Assembly (NCBI RefSeq): GCF_033115175.1
Contig: NC_084831.1
Location: 43,494,002-43,558,001, forward strand
DNA length: 64,000 bases
Direction of reading: 5' to 3'
DNA from: Lepus europaeus
Lineage: Eukaryota > Chordata > Mammalia > Lagomorpha > Leporidae
Shown: piece after piece, positions 40,271 to 52,115 of the stretch
Numbering within the stretch: position 1 is the stretch's first letter
How the letters are laid out: each line of letters opens with the position of its first letter
Notes under the pieces: model-generated
What the model was told of the DNA's origin: nothing
What the model saw: only the letters and a program-made list of their open reading frames with translations
Databases searched by the model: none
Program-made: the position numbers and the translations under genes

Positions 40271-41988
40271 CAGTACAAAAGAGGAGAATATTTCCTCTTA
40301 CGCTTCTCTTATTGTCTGCAGAATATCCTTCTTTTGTATTTTTTCTCTACTTTCTACTTCCAGATGAATTTCAGTGCAGTCATTGTTTGAAATAATGTTT
40401 CATCCATTGCTAAACCAATAGGTCTACGTGGTCTGTGTGTATAGTCCACAAATCTGTTCCTTTGTGTCAAAGGGACACACAGGAGCAGTGAGAATTAGGG
40501 GACCACTTCAAATAGAAGTAGATAGACAGAGGCAGCATAGTGAATAAAAAAAGAGCACACATCTGGAAGTTGGGAGACTTTTGGTTCAGTCTAGACTCTG
40601 GCACTATATGACCTTGCAAAGTTCACTTAACTATGAAATTCACCATTAGTCAAATGAGGTGTCCCTGAATCTAAAGTTCCTTCTGCTTCAGTGAGTCTCA
40701 TTTCAGAAAATTTTCTAGGACATTTTATCATCTGTCAAAAGATATCTGTTTTTAATAATATTCATAAAACTTAATGCTGCTACTTTTTCTTTTTTAAATA
40801 CATTTTAGCTACTCATGCAGAGGATCTCTGGTCAGTATTTCCTTTCATCTTATAATACTAAATGGCCTCTCTTGTGTACAGTGAACCAATATTCTTATAT
40901 GTATATTTTTTCTTAACATCCCCTTTCCTGAACAAAGGATAATGCACATCCTAAAATCCTCAACCCAAAGAAATTTTCCTGCCTTCAGAGTAGGCATAGA
41001 GTAATAGTATGAATGAAACTTTTGTAAACTGTAGTGTTCTTGGCATAAATAGGAGTTAAATAGTTTTTTTTTTTAATACATAAGAAGTAGTTGCCAAATA
41101 TCTGCTTTTTAGTAACATTATATTGTTTTTTGGTTTGGGCAGGTGTCTGCTTTGCCAAGATTACAATTGTAGAAGCATTTTCTGAGGAAACTTGGCCTTA
41201 AATTTTTGGAATAATTCAAGAAATGTCTGCAGAAAATTGATTCATGGTCTTAATTTTTGTGGTTAGTCCTTTGAGTCTTTGGGGGAAGCCTAAAGTAGAT
41301 AGTTGGGCCCTTATATTTGCTTTATCCTATTTTAGTAGCAGTTTAAAAATATATCAAGCACCTTAATTTGTTGTTAAATAACTAGTGCTTATAGGATTCT
41401 ATTAAATTCATTTTAATAAGCCTACCAAGTCTTGTGGAAAAACCATTTCTGAGATGTGTTTGGTTTGTTTCTTGTTTAAATTCAGTGTTTAATCCTAAGT
41501 ATGCTACATACCCATAAAGTATGATTATAAAAGACAGTATGGTATAGTGGGAAAAAGCACAGGTTTGTAGTTGGAGATCATTTCCACTACCTACCATACT
41601 GTTTGTATAACTTCTTCAATAGGGCTGCTATAATCCACAGCTCCAGGAGCAATCATTCATATTTGCTGTGTTCCAGAGAATACCATCTTCTATACCACAA
41701 AGTGAGTAGTGCCCGTGTTAAAAGTGCAGTGATGACCTTGCTCTTTGAGCCTGTTTCCTTTGTAAAATGATGCCAAAGAGTCAGAGTTCCTTACAATCTC
41801 CTAAATGATTGAGGTGAAAATGAAAGATGCTTAGAGTGTATTTATCTTCCAAGCCATGACTGAAAGTTACTTTCTGGATCTCATGGCACCAGACACAACA
41901 AGGCCATGTTGAGCCTTTTAGCTTCCTTATTAGTCTTAGGATTCATTCCTTCTAATCCTCTACACAGAAGCCCGACTAGCTAAGTTTC
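40271..41988. other. Possible 3' UTR extension or unique flank
   Basis: Apart from a MIR at 40545-40690 no repeat is recognised. It has no open frame of note. It either extends the BTF3L4 3' UTR or is unique flank. Confidence 0.45.
40545..40690 (+). repeat. MIR SINE
   Basis: Sense MIR with tagactctggcactatatga and ccttgcaaagttcacttaac. Confidence 0.7.
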
Positions 41989-42338
41989 TTTTTTTTTGAC
42001 AGGCAGAGTGAACAGTGAGAGAAAGAGAGAGAAAGGTCTTCCTTTTACTGTTGGTTCACCCTCCAATGGCCGCCGCGGCCAGCGCGCTGCAGCCAGCACA
42101 CTGCAGCCAGCGCACCGCGCTGATCCGATGGCAGGAGCCAGGTGCTTCTCCTGGTCTCCCATGGGGTGCAGGGCCCAAGCACTTGGGCCATCCTCCACTG
42201 CACTCCCTGGCCACAGCAGAGAGTTGGCCTGGAAGAGGGGCAACCAGGACAGAATCCGGCACCCAGACCAGGACTAGAACCCCGTGTGCTGGCGCCACAA
42301 GGCGGAGGATTAGCCTATTGAGCCGCAGTGCCTGCCCC
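41989..42338 (-). repeat. CSINE with target duplication
   Basis: Minus-strand TCTGCCTGTC-tail copy flanked by ctaagtttc at 41980-41988 and 42339-42347. The internal GCGC/CAGC motif is triplicated near 42080-42115. Confidence 0.92.
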
Positions 42339-42539
42339 CTAAGTTTCAAATGTGAGCACATCATAGTCTTATTATTTCCAACATAACATTCTGTGGTTGC
42401 AGTACTAAGATTCTCTGATTTTCTGTATAGTTTCCCATCTAGACTATAAGTGCTTTGATGGCAGTATTCTATCAAACATCTTTTATCTCTACCTTCTAGC
42501 AGAGTGCCCAACATGTAGTGTATTCAAGACCATAATAAC

Positions 42540-42700
42540 ACTTACTATTTACTGTTGCATACAGTTAAAATTTTCAAAACAACCTAGTGAGGCCATTATA
42601 ATCCCAGTTTTAAAGAACAAAAGTGGTTTAGGGAAGTTGCCAAAAGCCAAACAACTAATTAGTGGGAAAATCATGATTCTAATCTAGAATTACCAAATTT
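42540..42700 (-). repeat. MIR SINE
   Basis: Antisense MIR-like: aacctagtgaggccattata, then caaacaactaattagtggga. Confidence 0.6.
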
Positions 42701-42928
42701 CAGAGGTCAATTAAAAATCACTCCATACCACTCAACAAATATTTATGAGTTGAAAATTAGGTGTACATCCCCTCTTTGATTAGATATCCCTATGAAATTC
42801 AGTCAATATCACTCAATACAAACCTGATAGACTTGTTTTAAGGATCGTTTGGAACGTAAGTAGGGTTTTTTTTTTTTTTTTTAAGAAGTAGGGTTTGCAA
42901 TTTGGATATATTCAGAAGTTGGAGGGAG

Positions 42929-43215
42929 ATGGGACAGCCATTTTGCCTAGTGGTTATAACACTGGTTAGGACACGCATGTCTCATGTTAGACTATGTGAA
43001 TTTGATTCCCAGCTCCATCTCCTGATCCCAGCTTTCTCTAATGTGGACCATGAAAGGAGCAATGATAGCTCAAGTAGTTCTGTTCCTACCACCCACACTG
43101 GAGACCTGGATTGAATTCCAAGCTCTTTCTTGGCCCTGCCCTAGCCATTGTCGGTATTTGGGGAATGGACCAGAAGATGGGAATGTGTTTGCTGTCTCTG
43201 TCTCAATTTTTAAGG
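42929..43215 (+). repeat. Old CSINE subfamily
   Basis: Diverged plus-strand copy (tgggacagccattttgccta, then tttgattcccagctccatct). A T17-class run precedes it at 42867-42883. Confidence 0.65.
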
Positions 43216-43508
43216 TGGCTTTATAAATTTAGAAAGTTTGCATACCTTGGACAGCAGTATTTGGGCAGGCATTCTTAGATTACATATGTTGATGTTAACA
43301 GTGGTATTAAAATTTTGCCTCCTTTTAGGCATAACTCCTCAAAAGTATTCTATAAACTTGAACAAAGAGGTGATGAATTTATCATGCAGCCATGTTTTTT
43401 GTGTTTAAAAAAATCAAACAGTTCTATTAAAAAAAAAAAAAAACAAGCCTGTTGGCAGAACTAATAAATGAATTCAGCCAAGTCAGTTATAAAATCAGCT
43501 TGCAAAAA

Positions 43509-43795
43509 TATAGCACTGGGCTGGGTGTTTGGTGTACTTGTTAAGATACTGCTTGGGATGACTGTGTCCCATATTAGAGTGCCTGTGTTTGAGTCCTGGC
43601 TCTACTCCCACTTCTGCTAATGCCCACACTGGGAGGCAGCTGGTGATGGCTCAGGTGTTTGGGTCCCTTCACCCAGATGGAGTTCCAAGATCCTACCTCT
43701 GACCTGGCCCAGCCGCAGCTGTTGTAAGGGTTTGGGAAGTGATCTAGCAAATGGAAAAAAATCTGTGTTTCTCTTTCCCTCTGTCTCAAGAGAAG
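43509..43795 (+). repeat. Old CSINE subfamily
   Basis: Diverged plus-strand copy (gggctgggtgtttggtgtac, tgtgtttgagtcctggctct) inside the L1. Confidence 0.72.
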
Positions 43796-44150
43796 GTTCT
43801 CTCAAAATCAGTTGCATTTCTATAGAGTAACAATAATACAAAAAGGAAATTAAGTAAACAATTCTGTAAGACACAACATGAAAAAAATAATAAACTTAGA
43901 TATAAACTTAACCAGGGATGCAAAGGGCATGCTGAAAACTACAAAATGACAAAGAAATTAAGCACATAATTGGAAAGACATGCTTCATTGGAAAATGATA
44001 CTGTTAAATCAGTACTATCAAAGGTGATTTACAGATTGAATGTAATCCCTGTAAAAGTTTCAGTGATGTTTCTTGAAGAAATAGGAAAACCCATTCAAAA
44101 ATTCATACAAGTTCTCAAGAGGCCCAGAATAACCAAAATAGTTTAAAAAG

Positions 44151-44460
44151 TGGGACCAGCATTGTGTCATAGTGGGTAAAGCTGTCACCTGTGACACCCA
44201 AATCCCATATGAGCACTGCTTTGAGTCTCGGTTACTCCACTTACTATCTAGCTCCCTGCTCATATGCCTGGGGAAAGCAGCGGAAGATAGCCCAAAGCTT
44301 GGGCGCCTGCACCCATGTGGGAGATGGAAAGAAGCTCCAGGATCCTGGCTTTGATCTGGCCCAGCACTGGCCATTGCGGTCATTTGGGAAGTGAACTAGA
44401 GGATGGAAGATCTGTCTCTGAAACTCAGCCTTTCAAATGAATAAATCTTTAAAAAAGAAA
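44151..44460 (+). repeat. CSINE with 11-bp target duplication
   Basis: Plus-strand copy inside the L1, flanked by agtttaaaaag at 44140-44150 and 44461-44471. Confidence 0.9.
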
Positions 44461-44714
44461 AGTTTAAAAAGAACAAAGTTGGAAAGGTCACATTTCTTAA
44501 TTTCAGAACTAACAATGACAATCAAATAGTTGTGGTCCTGACATAATGATATATATAGCCAATAGAATAGCCTAGAGGTAAACCCTCACATGTACTATCA
44601 AATGATTTTCAAGGAGAGTGCCAAGGCCATACAGTGGAGAAAGGACAAATGGTACTTGGAAAACTGGATATCCACATGCAAAATAATGAAGTTGGACACT
44701 TACACCATATGCAG

Positions 44715-44820
44715 GGTCTTATAAAAGTTCACAGAAAATGCGTATTATGAAAAAAACTAAATTTCATTTTTTTGTACCAAAATATTTTAAACTCCATTTC
44801 CACAAGCTTGATTCCTTGTA
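44715..44820 (+). mobile_element. Small inverted-repeat element (MITE-like)
   Basis: Reads ataaaagttcacagaaaatg, cgtattatgaaaaaaact and tttttttgtaccaaaatatt. The same order of words is seen near 60430-60860. It interrupts the L1. It looks like a short non-autonomous DNA transposon of mariner type; the name is not certain. Confidence 0.5.
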
Positions 44821-45249
44821 TACAAAAATTAGAATGAATTAAAAAATCTAAACATAAGAGATTAATATTCAGAACAAAAAGAACAACTACAAAAGGCCCA
44901 GTCTAAAAATGGACTGGACATTTCTACAAAGATGAAAATACACAGTAAGCACATGGAAAGATGCTCACTACCACTAATCATTAGAGAAGTCTAAGTCAAA
45001 GCCACAGTCAGCCAGCACTTCAAATCTAATAGGATGGATAGAGCAAAAAATAAGTATTGGTGAGGATATAGAGGAATTGGAACCCTTGCACAATGTAAAA
45101 TGATTCAACGACTGTGGAAGACGGTATAGTGGCTCCTTACAAAATTTAAAACTATCACATGATCCTGCAGTTCCAGCTCTGGTTGTAAAATAACAGCAAT
45201 GTTCATAGCAGCATTACTCAAAACACAAAAGAACCAATCAAGGGTCTGT

Positions 45250-45430
45250 TTACAAGGGTTTGGGCCATAATCCTGAATGCTGGGATCCTCAAGATAAAAA
45301 TCTAAAATCCCTAAAGATCAAAATTCCAAAAATACAATTCTGGAAAATTTTAAAAAGTTATTTAAAAGACATTTTTTAAAAATGCAGGATTTATTTGAGA
45401 AACAAAAGCCCAAGACACTTAATAGGCCAC
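45250..45430 (+). repeat. Left arm of a long inverted repeat (unclassified)
   Basis: Contains gccataatcctgaatgctg and repeated aaaatccc / aaaattcc words. The reverse complement of 49770-49953 has the same order (gccataatccggaatgttg). The two arms may be the ends of an old DNA transposon. Confidence 0.5.
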
Positions 45431-46246
45431 TTTATATACAGGCAATAGGCAATAATTTGTGTGTGTGAAGACATTTTATCTCCACTAAATAACTAGGCGT
45501 GGAACTCTCAGATAATTTTTTAAGTGTGTGTTTGAATTCATAGAGAACTGTTGGACTATTTTCCAAAGTAACTGCATTCCTTTGTGGTTTCTTTTTTTTT
45601 TTTTTTAAGTATACAAATTTCATGTATACAGATTTAGGAGCATAAACTTCCCACCCTCCTATCCATGCTCCCATCCTTCCTCCTCTTTCCTCTCCTAGTC
45701 TCTCAGTTTTTACAATAAGCTATTTTCAGTTTACTTTATACTCAGATTAACCCTATACCAAGTAGAGTTCAAGAAATAGAAGAAAAAAAAAAAAAAAAAA
45801 AACACAGTTCCTCAACAGTAGAGACAAGGGCTGTAAACAATCATCCAGTCTCAGAATGTCAGTTTGACTCCTATTTGTTACATTTTTGGTACTTTGTTGG
45901 TTACCACACATCAGGGAAAACAGTATTTGTCTTTTGGGGACTGGCTTATTTCACTAAGTATAGTGAATCCCAGTTGCATCCATTTGTTTGCAATAGACAA
46001 GATTCCATTCTATTTTATGGCTGTGAAGTATTCCATAGTTTAATACCATAATTTCTTCATCCAGTCATCAGTTGGTGGACATGTGAGTTATTTCATGTTT
46101 TAGCTATTGTGAATTGTGCTGCAGTAACCATGAGGATACAGATAACTCAATGCTGATTTTATTTTCTTTGGGTAAATTCCCAGAAGTGGGATGGCTAGGT
46201 CATATAGTGTATCTATTTTCAGCTTTCTGAGGTATCTCCATTCTTT

Positions 46247-46625
46247 TTTTTTTTTTTAATTTTTTTTATTTTTGACAGGCAGAGTGGACAGTGAGAGAGA
46301 GAGAGAGAGAAAGGTCTTTTGCCGTTGGTTCACCCTCCAATGGCCACCACGACTGGTGCGCTGCAGCCGGTGCACCGCGCTGATCCGATGGCAGGAGCCA
46401 GGTACTTATCCTGGTCTCCCATGGGCCCCGGAGTGCAGTGGAGGATGGCCCAAGTGCTTGGGCCCTGCACCCCATGGGAGACCAGGAGAAGCACCTGGCT
46501 CCTGCCTTCGGATCAGCATGGTGCGCCGGCCATTGGAGGGTGAACCAACGGCAAAAGGGAAGACCTTTCTCTCTGTCTCCCTCTACTGTCCACTCTGCCT
46601 GTCAAAAATTAAAAAAAAAGAAAAA
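46247..46625. repeat. Fold-back (inverted) CSINE pair
   Basis: The left part (46259-46425) is a minus-strand 3' half of a C repeat with its tail at the left. The right part (46426-46620) is a plus-strand 3' portion with its tail at the right. They join at catgggccccggagtgcag. The 120-150-bp arms are inverted copies of the same SINE region around a spacer of about 45 bases. Confidence 0.85.
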
Positions 46626-46789
46626 AGAAAAAAGAAAGATTAGTTATTTGTAGATACATGGATTGATTTCCAGAGCTTCTATTCTATCCTGTTGGTCTAC
46701 ATGTCTATTTTTGTGCAAGTCTGAGGCTATTTTGATTATAACTGCCCTGTAGTATGTCTTGAAATCTGGTATTGTGATGTCTCCAGGTT

Positions 46790-47101
46790 TTTTAAAAGAA
46801 TATTTATTTATTTGAGAGGCAGAGTTACAGAGAGGAGAGACAGATCTTCCATCTGCTGGTTCATTCCTTGAATGACTGCAATGGCCAGATCTGGGCTGAT
46901 CTGAAGCCGAGAGCCAGGAGCTTCTTCTGGGTTTCCCACATGGGTACAGGGGCCCAAGCACCTGGGCCACCTTCCACTGCTTTCCCAGGTCATTAGCAGG
47001 AGTTGGATCAGAAGTGGAGCTGCTAGGACTTGAACTAGTGCGCATATGGGATGCTCACACTACAGGCAGAGGCTTAACCTACTATGCCACAGTGCCAGAC
47101 C
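46790..47101 (-). repeat. CSINE
   Basis: Minus-strand full-length copy inside the antisense L1 (tattttatttga-type tail, head cacagtgccagaccc). Confidence 0.9.
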
Positions 47102-47830
47102 CTCTGGCTTTGTTTTTGTCATATAAGATTGCTTTACCTATTTGGGGTCTTTGTGTTTCCATGTGAATTTTAGCATTGTTTTTTCTAGATCTGAGAAGAA
47201 TGTTGTTTGTATTTGGATTGGGATCACATTGAATCTGTAAATTGCTTTTGGTAGTATGGACATTTTGATGATATTAGTTTTTCCAATCCACAAATGTGGA
47301 ATATTTCTCCATTTTTTTGTCTTCTATTTTTTTAATTTTTTATAATTTTCATTGTAGAGATCTTTCACCTTCTTGGTTAAATGTATTCCAAGGTATTTAC
47401 TTTTTTCTGTAGCTATTATGAATGGAATTGGTCTTAGAAGTTCTTTCTCAGCCATGGCATTGTTTGTGTATACAAAAGCTATTGATTTTTGTGTGTTTTA
47501 TATCCTGCCACTTTACCAAACTCTTTTGTGAGTTCCAGTAGTCTCTTAGTAGAGTCTTTTGTTCCCCTATATATAAAATCTTGTCATTTGTAAACAGGGA
47601 TAATTTGACTTTCTCCTTTCTAATTTATATCCCTTTAGTTTCTTTTTCTTGCTTAATTACTCTGGCTAAAACTTCCAGGACTATATTGAATAGCAGTAGT
47701 GAAAGTGGGCATCCTTGTCTGTTTCTGAGTCTTAGCAGAAGTGTTTCCAACTTTTCCCCATTCAATAAGATGCTGGCTATGGGTTTGTCATAATTGATAG
47801 GCAATAATATTAAAAGCATAGCCTAATGAC

Positions 47831-48016
47831 ACTCACATATGTATAACAGGAACAGATGAACCACACTAATAAAAAAAGGTGAAAATAAAATTTATAAATG
47901 CATATCACAATGCTTGGTAATTGTGTATACCCAGCTTTTTAACTGCTGTAGTCAGAAATATGGTGACAGATTATCTGTAAGTGTTTTGACACAATAGATC
48001 AAATGCTGTGATGAGA
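47831..48016. other. Inside the inverted-arm interval, unclassified
   Basis: AT-rich sequence between the L1 and an old CSINE, possibly internal sequence of the suspected DNA transposon. Confidence 0.35.
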
Positions 48017-48270
48017 GGCAGACATTTGGTGTAGCAGTTAAGATACAGCTTGGGATACCTACATCCCATATTGGAGTCTCTGTGTCTAGGCTCCACTCCA
48101 TTTTCAGCTTCTACAACTTCTTGCTCATGGAGACACGGGGCTCTTGGCTTCAGCTACAGTCCAGCCCCTGGCCATCCTGGGAGTTGAAGAGTGAACCAGG
48201 GATAGGGTAGAGTGCTTGTGCTTATCTAGCTATCTTTATCCCTCTCAAATAATTAAAACAAAAAACAAAC
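48017..48270 (+). repeat. Old CSINE subfamily
   Basis: Diverged plus-strand copy (aggcagacatttggtgtagc, cttgggatacctacatccca) with an aaacaaacaaacaaaaaaac tail. Confidence 0.7.
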
Positions 48271-48675
48271 AAACAAAAAAACCACGTATATGCAGTTGCA
48301 CAAAGACCTAAAATCTGGAGATATTTTTTCCTGCACAAATGCAGATGCACAAAAAGGACGTCTCTCCATTTACTGAGGCTATTTCTACATACACAATGTT
48401 CTCACAGGAAATCAATGTTTGATAATCCACTTTCACAAACTTACAAAAATGCCTAAAACAAAGTAGAGCTCTCTAAAAGTCTGCACAATTTATACCTCCG
48501 GTATTGGAAATGATATGAATATGAAAAACAATACTAGTGAATTACAAAAAATGCTGAGAGTTTAAAGGAAAAAAATAAAAAGAAAATTGGAAATATGAAA
48601 ATATAGATTAACAATAGATTATGGGCAACTGCACAGGTAGTCCACATGAGGTGCTCAACTTTCATGATTATTAAC
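48271..48675. other. Unclassified sequence within the inverted-arm interval
   Basis: Not a CSINE or L1 that I recognise. It may belong to the interior of the suspected long-inverted-repeat element. Confidence 0.35.
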
Positions 48676-49004
48676 TTTTTTAAAAAAGATTTATTTATTT
48701 GAAAGAGTTACACAGAGAAGGAGAGGCAGAGAGAGAAGAGAGAGGTTTTCCATCTGTTGGTTCTCTCCCCCAGTTGGCTGCAATGGCCTGAGCTGAGCTG
48801 ATCCAAAGCCAGGAGCCAGGAGCTTTCTCCGGGTCTCCTACACAGGTGCAGGGGCCCAAGGACTTGGACCATCTCCCACTGCTTTCCCAGGACTTAGCAG
48901 AGAGCTGGATCGGAAGTGGAGCAGCCAGGACTTGAACTGGTGCCCATATGGGATGCTGGCACTGCAGGCAATGGCTTTACCTGCTATGCCACAGCACCGG
49001 CCCC
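48676..49004 (-). repeat. CSINE with target duplication
   Basis: Minus-strand copy. The flanks attattaactttt (left) and ataattaactttt (right) differ at one base. Confidence 0.9.
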
Positions 49005-49109
49005 AATAATTAACTTTTGAAGGCCTGCTTTCTTTCAGGAATGGCACTCCTTGAATACATTCCCCACATTGATTTTCTGTATGGTGCTGCTCTTCTTGAA
49101 ATTCTGCAG

Positions 49110-49465
49110 GCCGGCGCCGTGGCTCAACAGGCTAATCCTCCGCCTTGCGGCGCCGGCACACCGGGTTCTAGTCCCGGTCGGGGCACCGATCCTGTCCCGG
49201 TTGCCCCTCTTCCAGGCCAGCTCTCTGCTGTGGCCCGGGAAGGCAGTGGAGGATGGCCCAAGTCCTTGGGCCCTGCACCCCATGGGAGACCAGGAGAAGC
49301 ACCTGGCTCCTGCCATTGGAACAGCGCGGTGCGCCGGCCGCAGCGCGCTACCGCGGCGGCCATTAGAGGGTGAACCAACGGCAAAGGAAGACCTTTCTCT
49401 CTGTCTCTCTCTCTCTCTCTCACTGTCCACTCTGCCTGTCAAAAAAAAAAAAAAAAAAAAAAAAA
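49110..49465 (+). repeat. Very young CSINE with perfect target duplication
   Basis: Plus-strand full-length copy with ggttctagtcccggtcgggg near its B box and an A25 tail. It is flanked by identical gaaattctgcag at 49098-49109 and 49466-49477. The intact CpGs and the pure tail suggest recent insertion. Confidence 0.95.
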
Positions 49466-49477
49466 GAAATTCTGCAG

Positions 49478-49769
49478 TTTGATGTACATGGAAGCACATT
49501 CTATATTTAGTTTTCTCATCATCTGTGCTATGCTTCTATGTTGTTTTGGGTATGTGGCAGTCTATTTGGAATGCACTCATGCACAGACCACAAATTTGGC
49601 AAAACAATACTGGAAATCAAACAGCAACACCATTGCCTGTCTTCCTATTCTACCATACACATAATTATTTTTTTTTAAACAGTACCTTTGCTGGAGTCTT
49701 CAAGCATACGCAGCTTTAGTTCCTTAAATCTGGAATTTCATCAGCTTGAAGGAATGGCAGTGGAAACAA
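49478..49769. other. Unclassified interior of the inverted-arm interval
   Basis: A 61-codon open frame (49479-49664) has no recognised relatives. I call no gene. Confidence 0.35.
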
Positions 49770-49970
49770 ATTATGCATTTTATGACTGAAGATTTTATTG
49801 TTACTGTATTACATGGCCAATCCCTTCCCTAGAATTAAGCTTCAACTTCAGGATTAAAACATTCAGAATTTTAATCTTTTGGGATTGTGCCTTTTGAGAT
49901 TTTAAGCTTCAGAGGTTTTGGTCTTTCTGAATTTCAACATTCCGGATTATGGCTTTTGGTATTGTTTATT
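49770..49970 (-). repeat. Right arm of a long inverted repeat (unclassified)
   Basis: Rich in ggattttg-like words (caacattccggattatggc; tcttttgggattgtgcctt). As reverse complement it parallels 45250-45430. Confidence 0.5.
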
Positions 49971-50024
49971 TTGGGGTTATGACTGGCACAAAATGGCTGG
50001 AAGGATGGATAAGAAGGATATATT

Positions 50025-50282
50025 GAGGTTGGCATTGTGGCACAGTGGGTAAAGCTGCAGCCTGCAATGCCAGCATTCCATATGTGTGCCTGTTCATGTT
50101 CCAACTGTTCCACTTCTGATCCAGCTCCCTACTAATGTCTGAGAAAAGCAGCAGAAGATGATTCAAGTGCTTGGGCTCAGCCCCAGCCTTTGTGGCCTTG
50201 TCATGAGAACCAGTGGATGAAAGACCTGTCTGTCTCTCCCTCTCTCTCTTAACTCAAATAAGTAAATAATTTTTTAAAAAAG
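50025..50282 (+). repeat. CSINE with internal deletion
   Basis: Plus-strand diverged copy (ggttggcattgtggcacagt), lacking part of the middle, ending aaataagtaaataatt. Confidence 0.82.
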
Positions 50283-50960
50283 AAAGAAGAGGTATATAAA
50301 TATGACAGAATATTATTCAACCTAATAGGAAGATACTTTTAAGATTTATTTATTTGAAAGGCCTGGTTATAGAGAGGAGAGACACAGAGAGAGAGAGATC
50401 TTCCATCCACTGGTTCACTCCCCAAATGACCAAAACACCTAGGGCTGGACCAGGCCAAAGCCAGGAGCCTGGAACTCCATCCAGGTCTCCCACATGGGTG
50501 GAAGGGGACAAAGTACTTGGATCATCTTCCAAGACTTTCCCAGGCTTATTAGCAGGGAGCTGGATTGGAAGTGGAGCAGCCAGGACTTGAACCTGCACCT
50601 TGCAGGTTGCAGCTTAACCTGCTGCACCATAATGGTGGCTCCAGGGATGAAAATTCTGGCACATGCTACATACAACATGGATCAATCTTAAAAACTTTAC
50701 GCTAAAGAAATAAGTGGGACACAAGACAAATTTATGATTTCATGTATATCTTACCTTAGAATGATCAAATTAACAGAATCACTATGAGGCAGATAATGTG
50801 AGAATAATGGAAGTTGTTGTTTAATAAGTATAGGATTTCAATTTGGGATGATGAAAATGTTCTGGCAACAGTGGTGATGATAACATAGTGTGAATATACT
50901 TAATGTCACTGATTTGTATACTCAAAAATGGCTAAAATGGTAAATTTACATATATTTATT
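50283..50960 (+). repeat. Old L1 (L1M) C-terminal end and 3' UTR
   Basis: ggtatataaatatgacagaat then (after a SINE) catggatcaatcttaaaaac, gtgggacacaagacaaattt and gatgaaaatgttctggcaac, collinear with L1M 3' ends. Confidence 0.72.
50337..50642 (-). repeat. CSINE
   Basis: Minus-strand diverged copy inside the L1M (tttatttatttgaaaggcct tail; head caccataatggtggctcc). Confidence 0.85.
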
Positions 50961-51925
50961 ATAAGATAAGGAAGAAAACTGTCAGCATGTATCTTGGGAC
51001 CCCGTGTTGGACTAACCAACTGTAGAGAAGGGCACCCCAACTATGTTTAAGAGCATCAAACACAGTGGATACAAAGCACCTCAGCTCCTGGTCATTTCCA
51101 AGATCACTGTTGAGTGCCCTTGAGTGGGAGCTGTGATGAGCCAGAGATGGACAGGTGCCAATCCTTACCTTCATGATACTTCAGTTGTCAGAAAATTGGC
51201 ATACATTCAAAAAATAGAAGATCACGGAATAAAGGCCCATCTTCACGTTATTTTAGACAAGGTTGTTACCACAGTGTATTAAGCCCAGTTCACATCCCCT
51301 CTGAAACTGTTTTACAACCCAGATCCTTCCTAAATAGTCATGAAATCAAGGGTAGAACACTGAGCCAAGATCCAAGCCATAGACTCAACTGGGCCGACTC
51401 ACTTATTTCTGAGGATTTTATACTAAAAGAAATCAACTGTTCAGAAGATAATGGATACTTGACCTGAATGGTCACATAGGCTGTAACTACAGCACTAATG
51501 TTGAGCCATGTACAAATGAAAGCTGGTAACAATGAAGCAGAAATAATAGTCTTAAACAACAACCTCAAAAATGATTTTACAATTTCTGTACCCACAATGC
51601 CTAGTTGTCCTTTTTCTGTCCCTGGGTTATTAACTTGCCAGTGACATTTCTGTGTTTTTAGAAACATTTCCCTCTTTCACCATCACTCTAAGTTAGCTTA
51701 GGGACTGTTACTTACAACCAAATTATCCTAAAGTGAGGACATCTGAATATCCTTTACAATAATTTTTCTGATCATAGATGAAAAGGATTGCCTTGAAGAG
51801 CTTACTGTCACTGGAGTACTTCAAGAATTTAATGTTAAATGAAGGAGTTGGAATAACAGATCAAGATATCTGCAGACTACTATATACCATTGGTTGGAAG
51901 GCATGGTGTTAGGAAAAGCAGAAAA
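50961..51925. other. Intergenic DNA without a recognised feature
   Basis: A 109-codon antisense open frame (51338-51667) and shorter ones have no recognised relatives. I see no repeat I can name. Confidence 0.45.
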
Positions 51926-52115
51926 TTTGGGATTCCAGCAATGGCCCTACATTCATATCTTAGCTCTGTCATTCCTTATGTGATCTGATGATTTATTGAA
52001 CTTCCTGAACCTCACTTTTCTTATGTGAAGAGTAAGGGATATTAATACTTTGCAGAATTGTTAGGGAAAATAAATACATGAAATATGTGGCACATTAAAG
52101 ACACTCAGTTAATTA
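51926..52115 (+). repeat. MIR SINE
   Basis: Sense MIR with tatcttagctctgtcattcc and tgaacttcctgaacctcact. Confidence 0.8.

Larger units (their letters stand above)
43434..45235 (+). repeat. Old L1 fragment, ORF2 3' half
   Basis: Sense L1 with actaataaatgaattcagcc, gattgaatgtaatccctgta, aagaggcccagaataaccaa, gaactggatatcc-type wording and aggaattggaacccttgcac. The reading frame is destroyed. Two SINEs (43509, 44151) and a small inverted-repeat element (about 44715-44820) interrupt it. Confidence 0.8.
45593..47830 (-). repeat. L1, antisense, 3' part (ORF2 end and 3' UTR)
   Basis: Antisense L1 3' UTR from about 45600 (ttcccaccctcctatccatg; cagttcctcaacagtagaga), then antisense ORF2 (gacatgtgagttatttcatg; attcccagaagtgggatggc; gggatcacattgaatctgta; atcagataatttgactttctc-type wording near 47580-47640). 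The frame is broken and a fold-back SINE and another CSINE are inserted. It sits between the two inverted arms. Confidence 0.82.
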
